Shown here piece by piece: positions 42,214 to 51,332 of a stretch of DNA of 64,000 nucleotides (its first letter is position 1; the number at the start of each line of letters is the position of its first letter). The notes beneath the pieces were generated by a model. The model was not told the origin of the DNA. It made no database searches and saw only the letters and a list, made by a program, of their open reading frames with translations. The stretch covers positions 186,001 through 250,000 of the forward strand of contig NZ_JAGVRK010000001.1 in the NCBI RefSeq assembly GCF_018283675.1, read 5' to 3'. A program made the translations under genes and the position numbers. Origin of the DNA: Metabacillus flavus (GTDB taxonomy: Bacteria; Bacillota; Bacilli; Bacillales; Bacillaceae).

Positions 42214-43320
42214 ATGAAAAACGAAACCATTATCCGCTTTGAAGGGGTATCCAAGCAATATGATGAAGCTGCGCCAGTACTGGACAGTGTTAGCTTTGAA
42301 ATTGAGCGGGGCAAATTCTATACCTTGCTTGGACCATCCGGATGCGGAAAAACTACGATTCTCCGTCTTATTGCCGGGTTTACGGAGCCGTCAAACGGAA
42401 GCATTTATTTCAATGGAAAAGTAATAAATGATGTACCGGCTAACAAGCGCCAGGTAAACACTGTGTTCCAGGATTATGCATTGTTTCCCCATTTGAACGT
42501 CTTTGAAAACGTTGCGTTTGGCCTGCGCATCAAGAAAATGAAAAAAGAGCAGATCGCGGAAAAAGTAAAGAAAGCGCTCCGTTTTGTCAATCTTGAAGGT
42601 TACGAAACACGTGAAATCACGGAAATGTCCGGCGGGCAGAAGCAGCGTGTTGCCATTGCGCGTGCCATTGTCAACGAGCCCGAGGTTATTTTGCTGGACG
42701 AACCGCTTTCCGCACTTGATTTAAAGCTCCGCACGGAAATGCAGTATGAGCTGAGAGAACTGCAGCGCAGACTCGGGATCACGTTCATATTTGTTACCCA
42801 TGACCAGGAAGAAGCGCTCGCCATGTCAGATGAGATTTTTGTATTGAATAAAGGCCAAATCCAGCAAAGCGGAACGCCTACAGACATTTATGATGAACCG
42901 ATTAACCGGTTTGTTGCCGACTTTATCGGAGAGTCAAACATTGTACCCGGGACGATGATTGAAGATTGCATGGTGGAGTTTGCCGGTCAGAGATTCGAGT
43001 GCGTGGATAAAGGCTTTCTCCCAAGCGAATCTGTTGAGATCATCGTACGCCCGGAGGATTTGGTCATCGCCAAAAGGGAAAATGGAAAGCTTCAGGTGAA
43101 GGTAGATTCCCAGCTTTTCAGAGGCGTTCATTATGAAATCTGCTGCTATGATGAAGCAGGAAATGAGTGGCTCGTCCATTCAACGAAAAAAGCAACGGTT
43201 GGAGATGAAATCGGGCTCGACTTTGAACCGGAGGCGATTCACGTCATGAGATTCAACGAAACGGAAGAGGAATTCGATAAGCGTCTTGAATCCTATGCTG
43301 GGGAAAGCCATGCAAACTAA
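42214..43320 (+). CDS. potA: Spermidine/putrescine ABC transporter ATPase
   Basis: 368-aa ATPase that powers polyamine uptake. Walker [10 protein letters not shown] at 40-48, [13 protein letters not shown], signature MSGGQKQR, Walker [20 protein letters not shown], and a C-terminal TOBE-like domain. The stop overlaps potB. AGGAGG lies before ATG 42214. Confidence 0.94.
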   Translation: MKNETIIRFEGVSKQYDEAAPVLDSVSFEIERGKFYTLLGPSGCGKTTILRLIAGFTEPSNGSIYFNGKVINDVPANKRQVNTVFQDYALFPHLNVFENVAFGLRIKKMKKEQIAEKVKKALRFVNLEGYETREITEMSGGQKQRVAIARAIVNEPEVILLDEPLSALDLKLRTEMQYELRELQRRLGITFIFVTHDQEEALAMSDEIFVLNKGQIQQSGTPTDIYDEPINRFVADFIGESNIVPGTMIEDCMVEFAGQRFECVDKGFLPSESVEIIVRPEDLVIAKRENGKLQVKVDSQLFRGVHYEICCYDEAGNEWLVHSTKKATVGDEIGLDFEPEAIHVMRFNETEEEFDKRLESYAGESHAN

Positions 43321-44113
43321 ATCACGCAATCTGTACCTGATTCCTTACGTACTATGGATGGTGCTCTTCGTAGCTGCACCAATCGTTCTCATATTTTACT
43401 ATTCGTTATTTGATATTGAAGGAAACCTGACGCTCGCCAACTATGCAAAGTTCTTTACGCCGGTCTATATGCAGATGACCCTGAGCTCATTCTGGTATGC
43501 ATTCCTTATTACTGCATTTTCATTGCTGATTGCCTACCCGACAGCGTATTTGCTGACAAAAACGAAGCATAAACAGCTCTGGCTGCTGCTGATTATCCTG
43601 CCGACCTGGATTAATCTTTTGCTTAAAGCTTACGCGTTCCTTGGAATTTTCGGCACATACGGAACGGCGAACAATCTGCTGGCATGGCTCGGAGCCGGAA
43701 GACAGCAGATTCTGTTCACAGACTTTAGTTTTGTCTTTGTATCCGTATATATTTTCATTCCATTTATGATTTTGCCGATTTATAACTCCCTTGAGGAAAT
43801 GAACCCTTCTTTAATCGATGCAGCGAGGGACCTTGGATCTTCTCAATGGGAGACATTCAAAAAGGTGATCTTTCCGCTTACGATTTCTGGTGTGAAATCA
43901 GGCTGTCAGGCCGTTTTCATTCCTGCGCTCTCACTGTTTATGATCACGCGTTTGATTGCCGGGAACCGGGTCATCACACTTGGGACTGCCATTGAGCAGC
44001 ATTTCCTCGTCACACAGGACTGGGGGATGGGGGCCACGATTGCGGTGTTCCTGATCATCGCCATGGCAATCATTATCTTACTAACCAATAACCGAAGGAG
44101 GAGCGCAAGATGA
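43310..44113 (+). CDS. potB: Spermidine/putrescine ABC transporter permease PotB
   Basis: 267-aa membrane subunit with six helices and the EAA loop ([25 protein letters not shown]) that docks on PotA. ATG 43310 is used (GGGGA upstream, overlap of 11 bp with potA); ATG 43286 is without a site. The stop overlaps the potC start (ATGA). Confidence 0.92.
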   Translation: MQTKSRNLYLIPYVLWMVLFVAAPIVLIFYYSLFDIEGNLTLANYAKFFTPVYMQMTLSSFWYAFLITAFSLLIAYPTAYLLTKTKHKQLWLLLIILPTWINLLLKAYAFLGIFGTYGTANNLLAWLGAGRQQILFTDFSFVFVSVYIFIPFMILPIYNSLEEMNPSLIDAARDLGSSQWETFKKVIFPLTISGVKSGCQAVFIPALSLFMITRLIAGNRVITLGTAIEQHFLVTQDWGMGATIAVFLIIAMAIIILLTNNRRRSAR

Positions 44114-44913
44114 GAAAAAACAGCAAGCTTTCCAATCTTTATTTAGTTCTCGTCTTCGCCATCCTTTACGCACCGATTTTTTATCTGATGTATTATTCCT
44201 TTAACAGCGGGGGAACCATGAGGGAGTTTGAAGGGTTTACGCTGGACTGGTATAAGGAGGTTTTTCAGGATACAAGGCTGCTGATTATCGTTCTTAACAC
44301 CTTGATCATTGCGCTGCTTTCCTCGGCAATTTCCACCATTATAGGGGTCCTGGGTGCATTGGCGATTACGTATGTAAAAAGAAGACGCACGAAAAATACG
44401 CTCCTTACACTGAACAATGTACTGATCGTTAGTCCCGATGTCATCATCGGTGCATCCTTCCTGATTCTTTTTACGATGATTGGAATTAAGCTCGGTTTCA
44501 CCTCGGTGCTGCTCTCGCATATCGCGTTTAGCGTACCGATCGTTGTCATTATGGTCCTGCCTAAGCTTGAGGAAATGAGCTCGTCTCTTGTGGACGCAGC
44601 AAGAGACCTTGGAGCAAGCCGAAGGGAAGTTCTCACCAAAGTAGTCCTCCCTTATATCACACCGGGAATCTTTGCCGGCTTCTTTATGGCTCTGACTTAC
44701 TCGCTTGATGACTTTGCCGTTACTTTCTTTGTAACAGGAAATGGGTTCTCTACTTTATCGGTTGAAATTTACTCTCTGGCACGCCAAGGAATTTCCCTGA
44801 CGATTAATGCACTGTCCACACTGATTTTCCTTGTGACCATCCTGCTTGTAGTGGGCTATTACTTTATTACACAGCGAAATAACCGCGTGAAAGGGGTGGC
44901 AATCCGAAAATGA
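44110..44913 (+). CDS. potC: Spermidine/putrescine ABC transporter permease PotC
   Basis: 267-aa second membrane subunit. LYLVLVFAILYAPIFYLMYYSFN, the EAA loop SLVDAARDLGASRREVLTKVVLPYI and SLDDFAVTFFVTG are typical PotC. ATGA overlap with both neighbours shows tight translational coupling. Confidence 0.93.
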   Translation: MRKNSKLSNLYLVLVFAILYAPIFYLMYYSFNSGGTMREFEGFTLDWYKEVFQDTRLLIIVLNTLIIALLSSAISTIIGVLGALAITYVKRRRTKNTLLTLNNVLIVSPDVIIGASFLILFTMIGIKLGFTSVLLSHIAFSVPIVVIMVLPKLEEMSSSLVDAARDLGASRREVLTKVVLPYITPGIFAGFFMALTYSLDDFAVTFFVTGNGFSTLSVEIYSLARQGISLTINALSTLIFLVTILLVVGYYFITQRNNRVKGVAIRK

Positions 44914-45983
44914 AACAGCTGCTCAACGCCTTTATCGCGATTGCTGTCATTTCCGTTATTTTATATGTATCCATTAATCAGCTGAACAGCTCCCAAGGCT
45001 ATTCAAGCGGGAATACACTCACCATCTACAATTGGGGAGATTACGTAGATCCTGAGCTAATTGATCGTTTTGAAAAAGAAACAGGCATCAAAGTCATTTA
45101 CCAAACCTTCGATTCAAATGAAGCGATGATGACGAAAATCTCTCAAGGGGGAACGACGTTCGATGTAGCAATGCCCTCTGAGTATGCCATCAGCAAGATG
45201 AAGGAAGACGGCCTGCTGATTCCGCTTGACCATTCCAAGCTTCCCAATCTGAAAAATATTGATGCAAGATTCATGGATTTATCTTTCGATCCGGGCAATC
45301 AATATTCTATCCCCTACTTTTGGGGAACAGTTGGAATTGTATACAACCCTGACATGGTGAAGGGCAAAAAAATCACAAGCTGGAATGACCTATGGGACCC
45401 GGAAATGAAAAATAAAATCCTTCTTGCAGATGGAGCGAGGGAAGTGATGGGGATGGGGCTGAACAGCCTCGGCTACTCTCTTAATGATACGAATGAAGCT
45501 CACCTTCAGGAGGCAAAAGCGAAGCTGAACACACTCACTCCAAACGTCAAAGCGATCGTAGGAGATGAAATCAAAATGCTTCTTGCCAACGAAGAAGCAG
45601 CCGCCGGAGTGGTATGGTCCGGAGACGCCTCCGAAATCATGGGCGAAAACGAAAAGCTCGATTACGTTGTGCCGGAGGAAGGCTCCAACCTGTGGTTTGA
45701 TAACATGGTCATTCCGAAGACAGCCGCCAACCGGGAAGGGGCCCATCAGTTCATCAACTTTATGCTTGAACCGGACGTAGCCGCTCAAAACGCGGAGTAC
45801 GTCGGCTACTCCACTCCGAATAAAGAAGCACTCGCTATTTTGCCGGAAGAAATCTCAGGTGACGAACGCTTCTATCCGGACGCTGAAACAACAGAGAAGC
45901 TTGAAGTGTACGATAACCTCGGTAAAAAAATGCTCGCTCATTATAATGAATTGTTTTTGGAATTTAAAATGCACAGGAAATAA
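44910..45983 (+). CDS. potD: Spermidine/putrescine-binding protein PotD
   Basis: 357-aa extracellular solute-binding protein. LTIYNWGDYVDPELIDRFEKETGIKV (in parts), YQTFDSNEAMMTKI, MPSEYAISKM, IPYFWGTVGIVYNP and LWFDNMVIPK are PotD signatures. It starts with a hydrophobic helix at 5-22 but has no lipobox cysteine, so it is probably held by an uncleaved anchor or released, unlike the lipoprotein PotD of most Bacillus. Last gene of the operon. Confidence 0.93.
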   Translation: MKQLLNAFIAIAVISVILYVSINQLNSSQGYSSGNTLTIYNWGDYVDPELIDRFEKETGIKVIYQTFDSNEAMMTKISQGGTTFDVAMPSEYAISKMKEDGLLIPLDHSKLPNLKNIDARFMDLSFDPGNQYSIPYFWGTVGIVYNPDMVKGKKITSWNDLWDPEMKNKILLADGAREVMGMGLNSLGYSLNDTNEAHLQEAKAKLNTLTPNVKAIVGDEIKMLLANEEAAAGVVWSGDASEIMGENEKLDYVVPEEGSNLWFDNMVIPKTAANREGAHQFINFMLEPDVAAQNAEYVGYSTPNKEALAILPEEISGDERFYPDAETTEKLEVYDNLGKKMLAHYNELFLEFKMHRK

Positions 45984-45985
45984 TA

Positions 45986-46022
45986 AAGAAGCGGCGGTCC
46001 TTTGGGGGATCGCCGCTTTTTG
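45986..46022 (+). terminator. Terminator of the pot operon
   Basis: Stem AAGCGGCG/CGCCGCTT followed by TTTTTGG. Confidence 0.8.
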
Positions 46023-46088
46023 GTTTGGAATGGGCAGCGTTTTGAGCGGCGCCTGTCCCCTAGTGAGTGTGTATTGAGAAAAAGTTAG

Positions 46089-46342
46089 GTGCCAGTCCCC
46101 TGCTGCTTCACCGCAATCGGGGACAGAGGGAGGGCACCTCAATCCCTTGCCCCTCAACGGTTTTGAGAGCTGGTGCCGGAGCTTTCATACAGTAGAGAAT
46201 TCGGGGACAGGCACCGTGCCAGTCCCGCACTCCTTCACCGCAATCGGGGACAGAGAGCAAGTGCTCCAATCCCTTGCAGCCCAATGGTTTGGAGAAGCGG
46301 TGCCGGAGCTTTCACGCATTAGAGAACATGGGGACAGGCACC
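46089..46342 (+). repeat. Dispersed repeat, family 2, tandem pair B
   Basis: Two head-to-tail units of about 128 bp with GTGCCAGTCCC, TTCACCGCAATCGGGGACAG, CAATCCCTTGC, GGTGCCGGAGCTTTCA and a closing GGGGACAGGCACC. The inner junction GGGGACAGGCACCGTGCCAG is palindromic. No gene in this gap. Confidence 0.8.
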
Positions 46343-46385
46343 GCCGCAAGCCCTCCTTAACAGTTAATAATTATCTCCCATAAAA

Positions 46386-46499
46386 TGAAACCTTTGCCCC
46401 TGCTTGTCCGTAATACAACCTGTAGGTGTTTTCACCCCGTCGAATGACAGGGAACATGGTCGCTCAAAGTTGAATGCTTTGGAAAATATGTGGTATCAT
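46386..46499 (+). promoter_or_regulatory. ECF-sigma-type and sigma-A-type promoters of the ter cluster
   Basis: TGAAAC (46386-46391), 17 bp, CGTA (46409-46412) fits the envelope-stress ECF pattern TGAAAC-N16-CGTA of sigma-W/M/X. TTGAAT (46470-46475), 18 bp, TATCAT (46494-46499) is a second, vegetative-type promoter. The yceCDE homologs of B. subtilis are also under several stress sigma factors. Confidence 0.6.
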
Positions 46500-46590
46500 T
46501 TGCTTGGAATGCTATATGCGGCTTTATTTGCTTCAGCATATGAAGAAACAAGGTTTTAAAGGCTTTATTACTGGGAAGGAGTGTTGAAGA

Positions 46591-47187
46591 ATGGCCATTT
46601 CCTTGCAAAAAGGGCAGAAAATTGATTTAACTAAAGGCAGAGCCGGATTGTCTTCCATAACTGTAGGACTAGGCTGGGATCCAGTTAAGAAAAGCGGCGG
46701 GTTCTTTGGTTTCGGCGGAGGAAGCAGCAACGTGGATTGTGACGCTTCGGTTATGATGCTGAATGAGAACGGAAAGCTTGCGGATAAAAAGGATTTGATC
46801 TATTTCGGCAACAAAACAAGCTCCTGCAGCAGTGTCCAGCACTCCGGAGATAACCTTACCGGAGATGGAGAAGGGGATGACGAACAGGTTAAAATTGACC
46901 TGAGCCGTATACCTTCACATATACATAGGCTTGTATTCGTTGTAAATATTTATCAGGCTGTTCAGCGCAAACAGGACTTTGGAATGATTCAGAACGCATT
47001 TATCCGCGTGGTTGATAATTCCAGCAATGCTGAGCTTGTTCATTTCAACCTGACAGACGACTTCTCCGGTTTAATGGCTCTTGTTCCGGGCGAAATTTAC
47101 CGTCATAACGGAGAATGGAAATTCTCTGCAGTAGGCGACGGAACAAAAGATACATCCATTAGTGAAATTGCGAACCGCTACGTTTAA
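46591..47187 (+). CDS. TerD-family stress protein (YceC-like), paralogue 1
   Basis: 198-aa Ca2+-binding TerD-type protein. MAISLQKGQKIDLTKG and GLGWDPVKK are typical, but the first Ca-site motif, usually DFDLDAS, is VDCDAS here and is preceded by a Gly/Phe/Ser-rich insertion (SGGFFGFGGGSS). The second site GDNLTGDGEGDDEQ is intact. GAAGGAG is upstream. First gene of the ter cluster. Confidence 0.92.
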   Translation: MAISLQKGQKIDLTKGRAGLSSITVGLGWDPVKKSGGFFGFGGGSSNVDCDASVMMLNENGKLADKKDLIYFGNKTSSCSSVQHSGDNLTGDGEGDDEQVKIDLSRIPSHIHRLVFVVNIYQAVQRKQDFGMIQNAFIRVVDNSSNAELVHFNLTDDFSGLMALVPGEIYRHNGEWKFSAVGDGTKDTSISEIANRYV

Positions 47188-47220
47188 TAGAATGTTAGTT
47201 TCATAAAGCAAAACTTCCAT

Positions 47221-47292
47221 CAGAGGGGAATCCTCATACTCCACTGCTGGCAAGGTGAACCATATGGCTTTCACGGGCAGTATCTCCCCTGA
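47221..47292 (+). other. Long imperfect hairpin between terD paralogues 1 and 2
   Basis: Outer arms CAGAGGGGA/TCTCCCCTGAG, then ACTGCT/GGCAGT, and GTGAA/TTCAC near the loop form a stacked hairpin of about 70 nt. It has no T run, so it is not a simple terminator; it may be a processing or stability element. Confidence 0.5.
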
Positions 47293-47354
47293 GAAAGGAT
47301 TTATCGCCCGTTAATGCGAAAAAAAAACTACTAATAAAAGCGAGGTTATGCAAA

Positions 47355-47933
47355 ATGGCAATCAGTTTAGCAAAAGGACAAAAAGTAGACTTAACAAAAT
47401 CAAACCCGGGCTTGACGAATATTATCGTAGGACTTGGATGGGACACGAATAAGTACGACGGCGGTCAGGACTTTGACCTTGATTCTTCTGTATTCCTATT
47501 AAATGCAGATGGAAAATGCTCTTCTGAAGCAGACTTTGTTTTTTACAACAATACAAAGGGCGCAAACGGCGCGGTTGAGCACACTGGAGACAACCGTACC
47601 GGTGAAGGAGACGGCGATGACGAGCAGGTAAAGGTTAACCTGACTAGCGTACCTGAAAGCATTCAAAAGATTGCGTTCACAATTACAATCCACGATGCTG
47701 AAACACGCAGCCAGAACTTTGGCCAAGTCAGCAATTCCTACGTTCGAATCTTGAGCGAAACAAACGGCGAGGAATTGATCCGCTACGATCTTGGTGAGGA
47801 TTTCTCTATTGAAACAGCAGTCGTAGTAGGCGAGCTTTACCGTCACGGAGCTGAGTGGAAATTCAGCGCAATCGGCAGCGGTTATCAAGGCGGGCTGGGT
47901 TCTCTTGTAAGCGACTATGGCTTGAACGTCTAA
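47355..47933 (+). CDS. TerD-family stress protein (YceD-like), paralogue 2
   Basis: 192-aa TerD-type protein with both Ca sites intact: [22 protein letters not shown] and [15 protein letters not shown]. The C-terminal half ([12 protein letters not shown].. [12 protein letters not shown].. [14 protein letters not shown]) is canonical. TerD proteins are needed for resistance to tellurite, phage and envelope stress in other bacteria; the molecular role is unclear. A weak GCGAGG lies upstream. Confidence 0.94.
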   Translation: MAISLAKGQKVDLTKSNPGLTNIIVGLGWDTNKYDGGQDFDLDSSVFLLNADGKCSSEADFVFYNNTKGANGAVEHTGDNRTGEGDGDDEQVKVNLTSVPESIQKIAFTITIHDAETRSQNFGQVSNSYVRILSETNGEELIRYDLGEDFSIETAVVVGELYRHGAEWKFSAIGSGYQGGLGSLVSDYGLNV

Positions 47934-47956
47934 TTTTTGGACGTTTACTTGAAACT

Positions 47957-48051
47957 GGGGTGACTTCACGCAAGCAGTCAGCCTATTCTGAGCTAGGCAC
48001 TATGGTGTACTGCTTAGATTAGGCTTTCTCTTGCAGGTCGCCCCTTTTTTA
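47957..48051 (+). terminator. Elaborate 95-nt hairpin with T run between terD paralogues 2 and 3
   Basis: Nested pairs GGGGTGAC/GTCGCCCC, GCAAG/CTTGC, AGCCTA/TAGGCT, CTGAGC/GCTTAG and AG-CAC/GTG-CT leave a tiny loop, and six T follow. It can act as a partial terminator or could be part of a small RNA. Confidence 0.6.
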
Positions 48052-48085
48052 GAATGGATAAATTATAAGCAAATGGGGGATAACC

Positions 48086-48664
48086 ATGACACTTTCCTTG
48101 TCGAAGGGCCAAAGAATTGATTTGACCAAAACAAACCCCGGATTGACAAAGGTAATGATCGGTCTTGGGTGGGATACGAACCGTTATAATGGCGGGCATG
48201 ACTTTGATTTGGATGCTTCTGCATTTCTTGCCGATGCTTCCGGAAAAGTTCAAAATGACAGCGAGTTTATTTTTTATAACCAGCTGAAAAGCCCGAATGG
48301 CGCCGTTGAACATACAGGAGATAACCGTACAGGTGAAGGCGATGGAGATGATGAACAGATTCTGGTTGATTTTTCTCTGATGCCTGCACACGTTGATAAG
48401 ATCGGCATCGCTGTGACCATTCATGATGCAGATGCAAGAAGGCAGAATTTCGGACAGGTTTCCAATGCGTTTGTCCGCATCGTTGACGCGCAGACCGATA
48501 AAGAAATTCTGCGCTATGATCTCGGAGAAGATTTTTCAATCGAAACAGCGGTTGTTGTTTGTGAACTGTATAAGCACGGAGCGGATTGGAAATTCAATGC
48601 CATCGGCAGCGGGTTTTCCGGCGGTCTTGCCTCTTTATGCCGCAATTACGGGCTGCAAGTATAA
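48086..48664 (+). CDS. TerD-family stress protein (YceE-like), paralogue 3
   Basis: 192-aa TerD-type protein close to paralogue 2, with [20 protein letters not shown] and [14 protein letters not shown], both Ca sites complete. GGGGGATA precedes ATG 48086. In B. subtilis the TerC homolog (yceF) would follow, but here the lyase gene follows 90 bp downstream. Confidence 0.94.
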   Translation: MTLSLSKGQRIDLTKTNPGLTKVMIGLGWDTNRYNGGHDFDLDASAFLADASGKVQNDSEFIFYNQLKSPNGAVEHTGDNRTGEGDGDDEQILVDFSLMPAHVDKIGIAVTIHDADARRQNFGQVSNAFVRIVDAQTDKEILRYDLGEDFSIETAVVVCELYKHGADWKFNAIGSGFSGGLASLCRNYGLQV

Positions 48665-48754
48665 GGTTATTTGCTGCTGAATAAGAACCGGGGAGGCAGC
48701 CTGCCTTCCTGCATCTTTTTCAAATAGCAGATCATTAGAAGGGGAGGGGAAATA

Positions 48755-49984
48755 TTGAAGCATTTTCACTATCTTCCGGTCCATACACTGGACGAAATTT
48801 TTTACAGCAAGCCAGTTCCATTCAGCCGAACCTCCTCTAAAGAACAGCTGGCTTACGCACTAGGGGCGACACTTTACATGCCGGGAACGAGAGAACAAAT
48901 TTCTAGTGATGTGCTATCTGGAAAATTTCTTGAGGGCAAGCATGAGGGATTAACAAGCATGGCAATTTGTCTGGAGGATTCCATTGGTGATGACGAGGTA
49001 GAGGCGGCAGAAATCAATACAGTCCATCAGCTGCAGACGATTTATGCAAGCATCGAAAAAGAAGCGTTCAGTGAAGAACTGCTCCCGCTTATTTTCATAC
49101 GGGTACGGGAAGCAGAACAGATGACAGAGCTCATCCGCCAGTTAGGAAAGGCGGCAAGCCTTCTATGCGGTTTCGTTTTTCCGAAGTTTACTGCAGCCAA
49201 TGGGAAAAAATACTTCGAAACACTTCAGCAGCTGAACGAGGGATTCTCTTTATCCCTTTATGGAATGCCGATTCTTGAATCCTATGAAATCATCTATAAG
49301 GAAACAAGAATGGAGGCGCTCGTTGGAATTAAAGAGCTGCTTGATGCCCACTACGATCTCGTATTAAATGTTCGAATCGGAGCGACCGATTTTTCAGGGC
49401 TCTTTGGGATAAGAAGAAGCAGCGATACAACCATCTACGATATATCCGTCATTCGGGACTGTATCACAGACATTATCAATATGTTCGGCCGGAGTTCAAA
49501 GGAGTATGTCATCTCGGGTCCGGTTTGGGAATATTTCTATGGTTCCAAGCGGATTATGAAGCCTCAGATCAGACAGTCTCCTTTTCAGCAGGCATTCGGG
49601 CGAAACGGTCTTCAGGTGAGGACGGAAATGATTAACCGCTTTGAGGATGCCCTGATTCATGAAATCATGCTTGATAAGACGAATGGGCTTGTGGGCAAAA
49701 CGGTGATTCACCCATCTCATATTAAGGTCGTGCATGCATTGAATGTGGTGACCCATGAGGAATATTTGGATGCCAAGGCCATTTTGGACAGCCAGGATGG
49801 AACGAACGGTGTGTTTAAGAGCACGTATGCCAACAAGATGAATGAAGTAAAACCACATACAAACTGGGCACGGAAAGTGCTGCTCAAATCTTCTATTTAC
49901 GGGGTGCTTCATGACCAACAATCCTTCATTGACCTTCTTAACACAAAACAAAAAGAGCAAATACTCACTGGAAATCTTAGATAA
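48755..49984 (+). CDS. HpcH/HpaI aldolase/citrate-lyase-type protein of the Ter module
   Basis: 409-aa TIM-barrel lyase. MAICLEDSIGDDEVEAA holds the Glu/Asp metal region, LIFIRVREA and GFVFPKFT are inner strands, and LVLNVRIGATDFSGLFGIRR and TVIHPSHIKVV complete the family pattern. TTG 48755 follows the AGGGGAGGGG site by a few bp. It overlaps the next gene by 74 bp. In Ter systems this lyase is linked with a phosphoribosyltransferase, a HAD phosphatase and StiP in a module predicted to make a nucleoside-like metabolite; chemistry is untested as far as I know. Confidence 0.85.
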   Translation: MKHFHYLPVHTLDEIFYSKPVPFSRTSSKEQLAYALGATLYMPGTREQISSDVLSGKFLEGKHEGLTSMAICLEDSIGDDEVEAAEINTVHQLQTIYASIEKEAFSEELLPLIFIRVREAEQMTELIRQLGKAASLLCGFVFPKFTAANGKKYFETLQQLNEGFSLSLYGMPILESYEIIYKETRMEALVGIKELLDAHYDLVLNVRIGATDFSGLFGIRRSSDTTIYDISVIRDCITDIINMFGRSSKEYVISGPVWEYFYGSKRIMKPQIRQSPFQQAFGRNGLQVRTEMINRFEDALIHEIMLDKTNGLVGKTVIHPSHIKVVHALNVVTHEEYLDAKAILDSQDGTNGVFKSTYANKMNEVKPHTNWARKVLLKSSIYGVLHDQQSFIDLLNTKQKEQILTGNLR

Positions 49985-51311
49985 AATCAGCGTCGACATT
50001 GAGATAAGGGAAAACCCGCTTCATCTCTCATTGAACAGTCTGTTTGAGATGGGAGCAAGAATTAACAAAAAGAGAAGCTTCCTGTTTGTCAGCAAGGTTC
50101 TTGGTAAGCACTTGCCGGTATCACCAAAGGTCTCTTTGCTGGCAGGAGCCGCGCTTGCAGGACAGTACATGGAAAAAGTCCACGGGAACGTTCACCCGTA
50201 CAAAGAGGAAATGAAGGAGGCAATTGAAACGGGAGAGGCGGGAGAACTGCTGCTGCAGGCTGTTCAGCAGGGGAAATTCAGGCTTCCTGAGGAGACCGTT
50301 TTTATCGGTTTTGCCGAAACGGCTACTGCACTTGGACATGCCGTTTTCAACTGCTTCGAAAATGCCAGGTACCTTCATACGACCCGTGAGGAAGTGCAGG
50401 ATCTAAGATCGGCTATTAATTTTGAAGAAGAGCATTCCCATGCGACCTCGCACAGGTGCTATGCCGGAACGGAATTCTTCGATCATCCGTATCCGATTGT
50501 ACTGGTGGATGATGAATCCACAACTGGGAAAACGGCTCTGAATATTATCGAGTCCATTCAGGCAATTTTTCCGAGAAAGGAATACACCATCGCGACGCTG
50601 CTGGATTGGCGGACGGATGAGTACAGAGAAGAGTTTCGCAGAATGGAAGAGAAGCTTGGGATTGTCATCCGCGATGTGTCCCTCCTATCAGGATCAATGG
50701 AAGCAAAAGGGGCTTCTATAGACAATCTTTACGAAGCGGAAACAATGGAACGTCCATTGGCAGAGGCTGAAGTATGCATGACCGGACTCTCTGCCGCCTC
50801 CGATTATCAGACGGAATGGGTTTCAAAAGGGGAAAGCGCTGCAGCGCCTTCCTATCTTTCCAGCACAGGAAGGTTCGGCATGGATGATTCCCTTCAAAAG
50901 GAAGCGGGCCGTTTTATCAGTGATGCAGCTGAAGAGCTTCGCATAAAAAGAAGGGGAGGACGCACTCTCTGCCTGGGCACAGGTGAGTTTATGTACATAC
51001 CGATGCGGATTGCAGCGGAAATGGGGGATGGCATCCACTATCAATCTACGACGAGAAGCCCCATTCACAGCGTGAAAAAAGAAGGGTACCCGATTTTTTC
51101 GAAGTTTGCTTATCCAAGTCCTGAGCAGCCGGATATCGGGCATTTCTTTTACAATGTTGAGCCAGGCATGTATGACGAAGTCTTTGTGTTTTTGGAAAGG
51201 GAAGTCCCCGATGAACAGCTTGCCCCGATGCTTGAGCAGCTGAAATCTCTTGTTCCGCTTATTCACGTCGTTTACTTTTGCAGAAGGAAAGGTGATCAGC
51301 ATGCCCGCTAA
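49911..51311 (+). CDS. Phosphoribosyltransferase of the Ter module (PRTase-TRSP type)
   Basis: 466 aa. The PRPP-binding loop IVLVDDESTTGKT is at residues 196-208, with the flexible HATSHRCYAG loop before it; this marks a type I phosphoribosyltransferase. The C-terminal half (about 300-466; LCLGTGEFMYIPMRIAAEM.. HYQSTTRSPIH) corresponds to the TRSP domain found only with these enzymes. Start ATG 49911 overlaps the lyase by 74 bp with weak GGGGTG upstream; a later start would cut the N-terminal helix. Probably joins a base-like moiety to ribose phosphate. Confidence 0.85.
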   Translation: MTNNPSLTFLTQNKKSKYSLEILDKISVDIEIRENPLHLSLNSLFEMGARINKKRSFLFVSKVLGKHLPVSPKVSLLAGAALAGQYMEKVHGNVHPYKEEMKEAIETGEAGELLLQAVQQGKFRLPEETVFIGFAETATALGHAVFNCFENARYLHTTREEVQDLRSAINFEEEHSHATSHRCYAGTEFFDHPYPIVLVDDESTTGKTALNIIESIQAIFPRKEYTIATLLDWRTDEYREEFRRMEEKLGIVIRDVSLLSGSMEAKGASIDNLYEAETMERPLAEAEVCMTGLSAASDYQTEWVSKGESAAAPSYLSSTGRFGMDDSLQKEAGRFISDAAEELRIKRRGGRTLCLGTGEFMYIPMRIAAEMGDGIHYQSTTRSPIHSVKKEGYPIFSKFAYPSPEQPDIGHFFYNVEPGMYDEVFVFLEREVPDEQLAPMLEQLKSLVPLIHVVYFCRRKGDQHAR

Positions 51312-51332
51312 AACAATGATGCCCCAGTACCT

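Noticed and set aside
46147-46383. 78-aa ORF on the plus strand
   Set aside because: It is composed of the family 2 repeat units and has no ribosome binding site.
46551-46580. Sigma-B-type promoter GTTTTA-N14-GGGAAG before terD1
   Set aside because: The -10-like GGGAAG coincides with the ribosome binding site, so a transcript from it would lack one.
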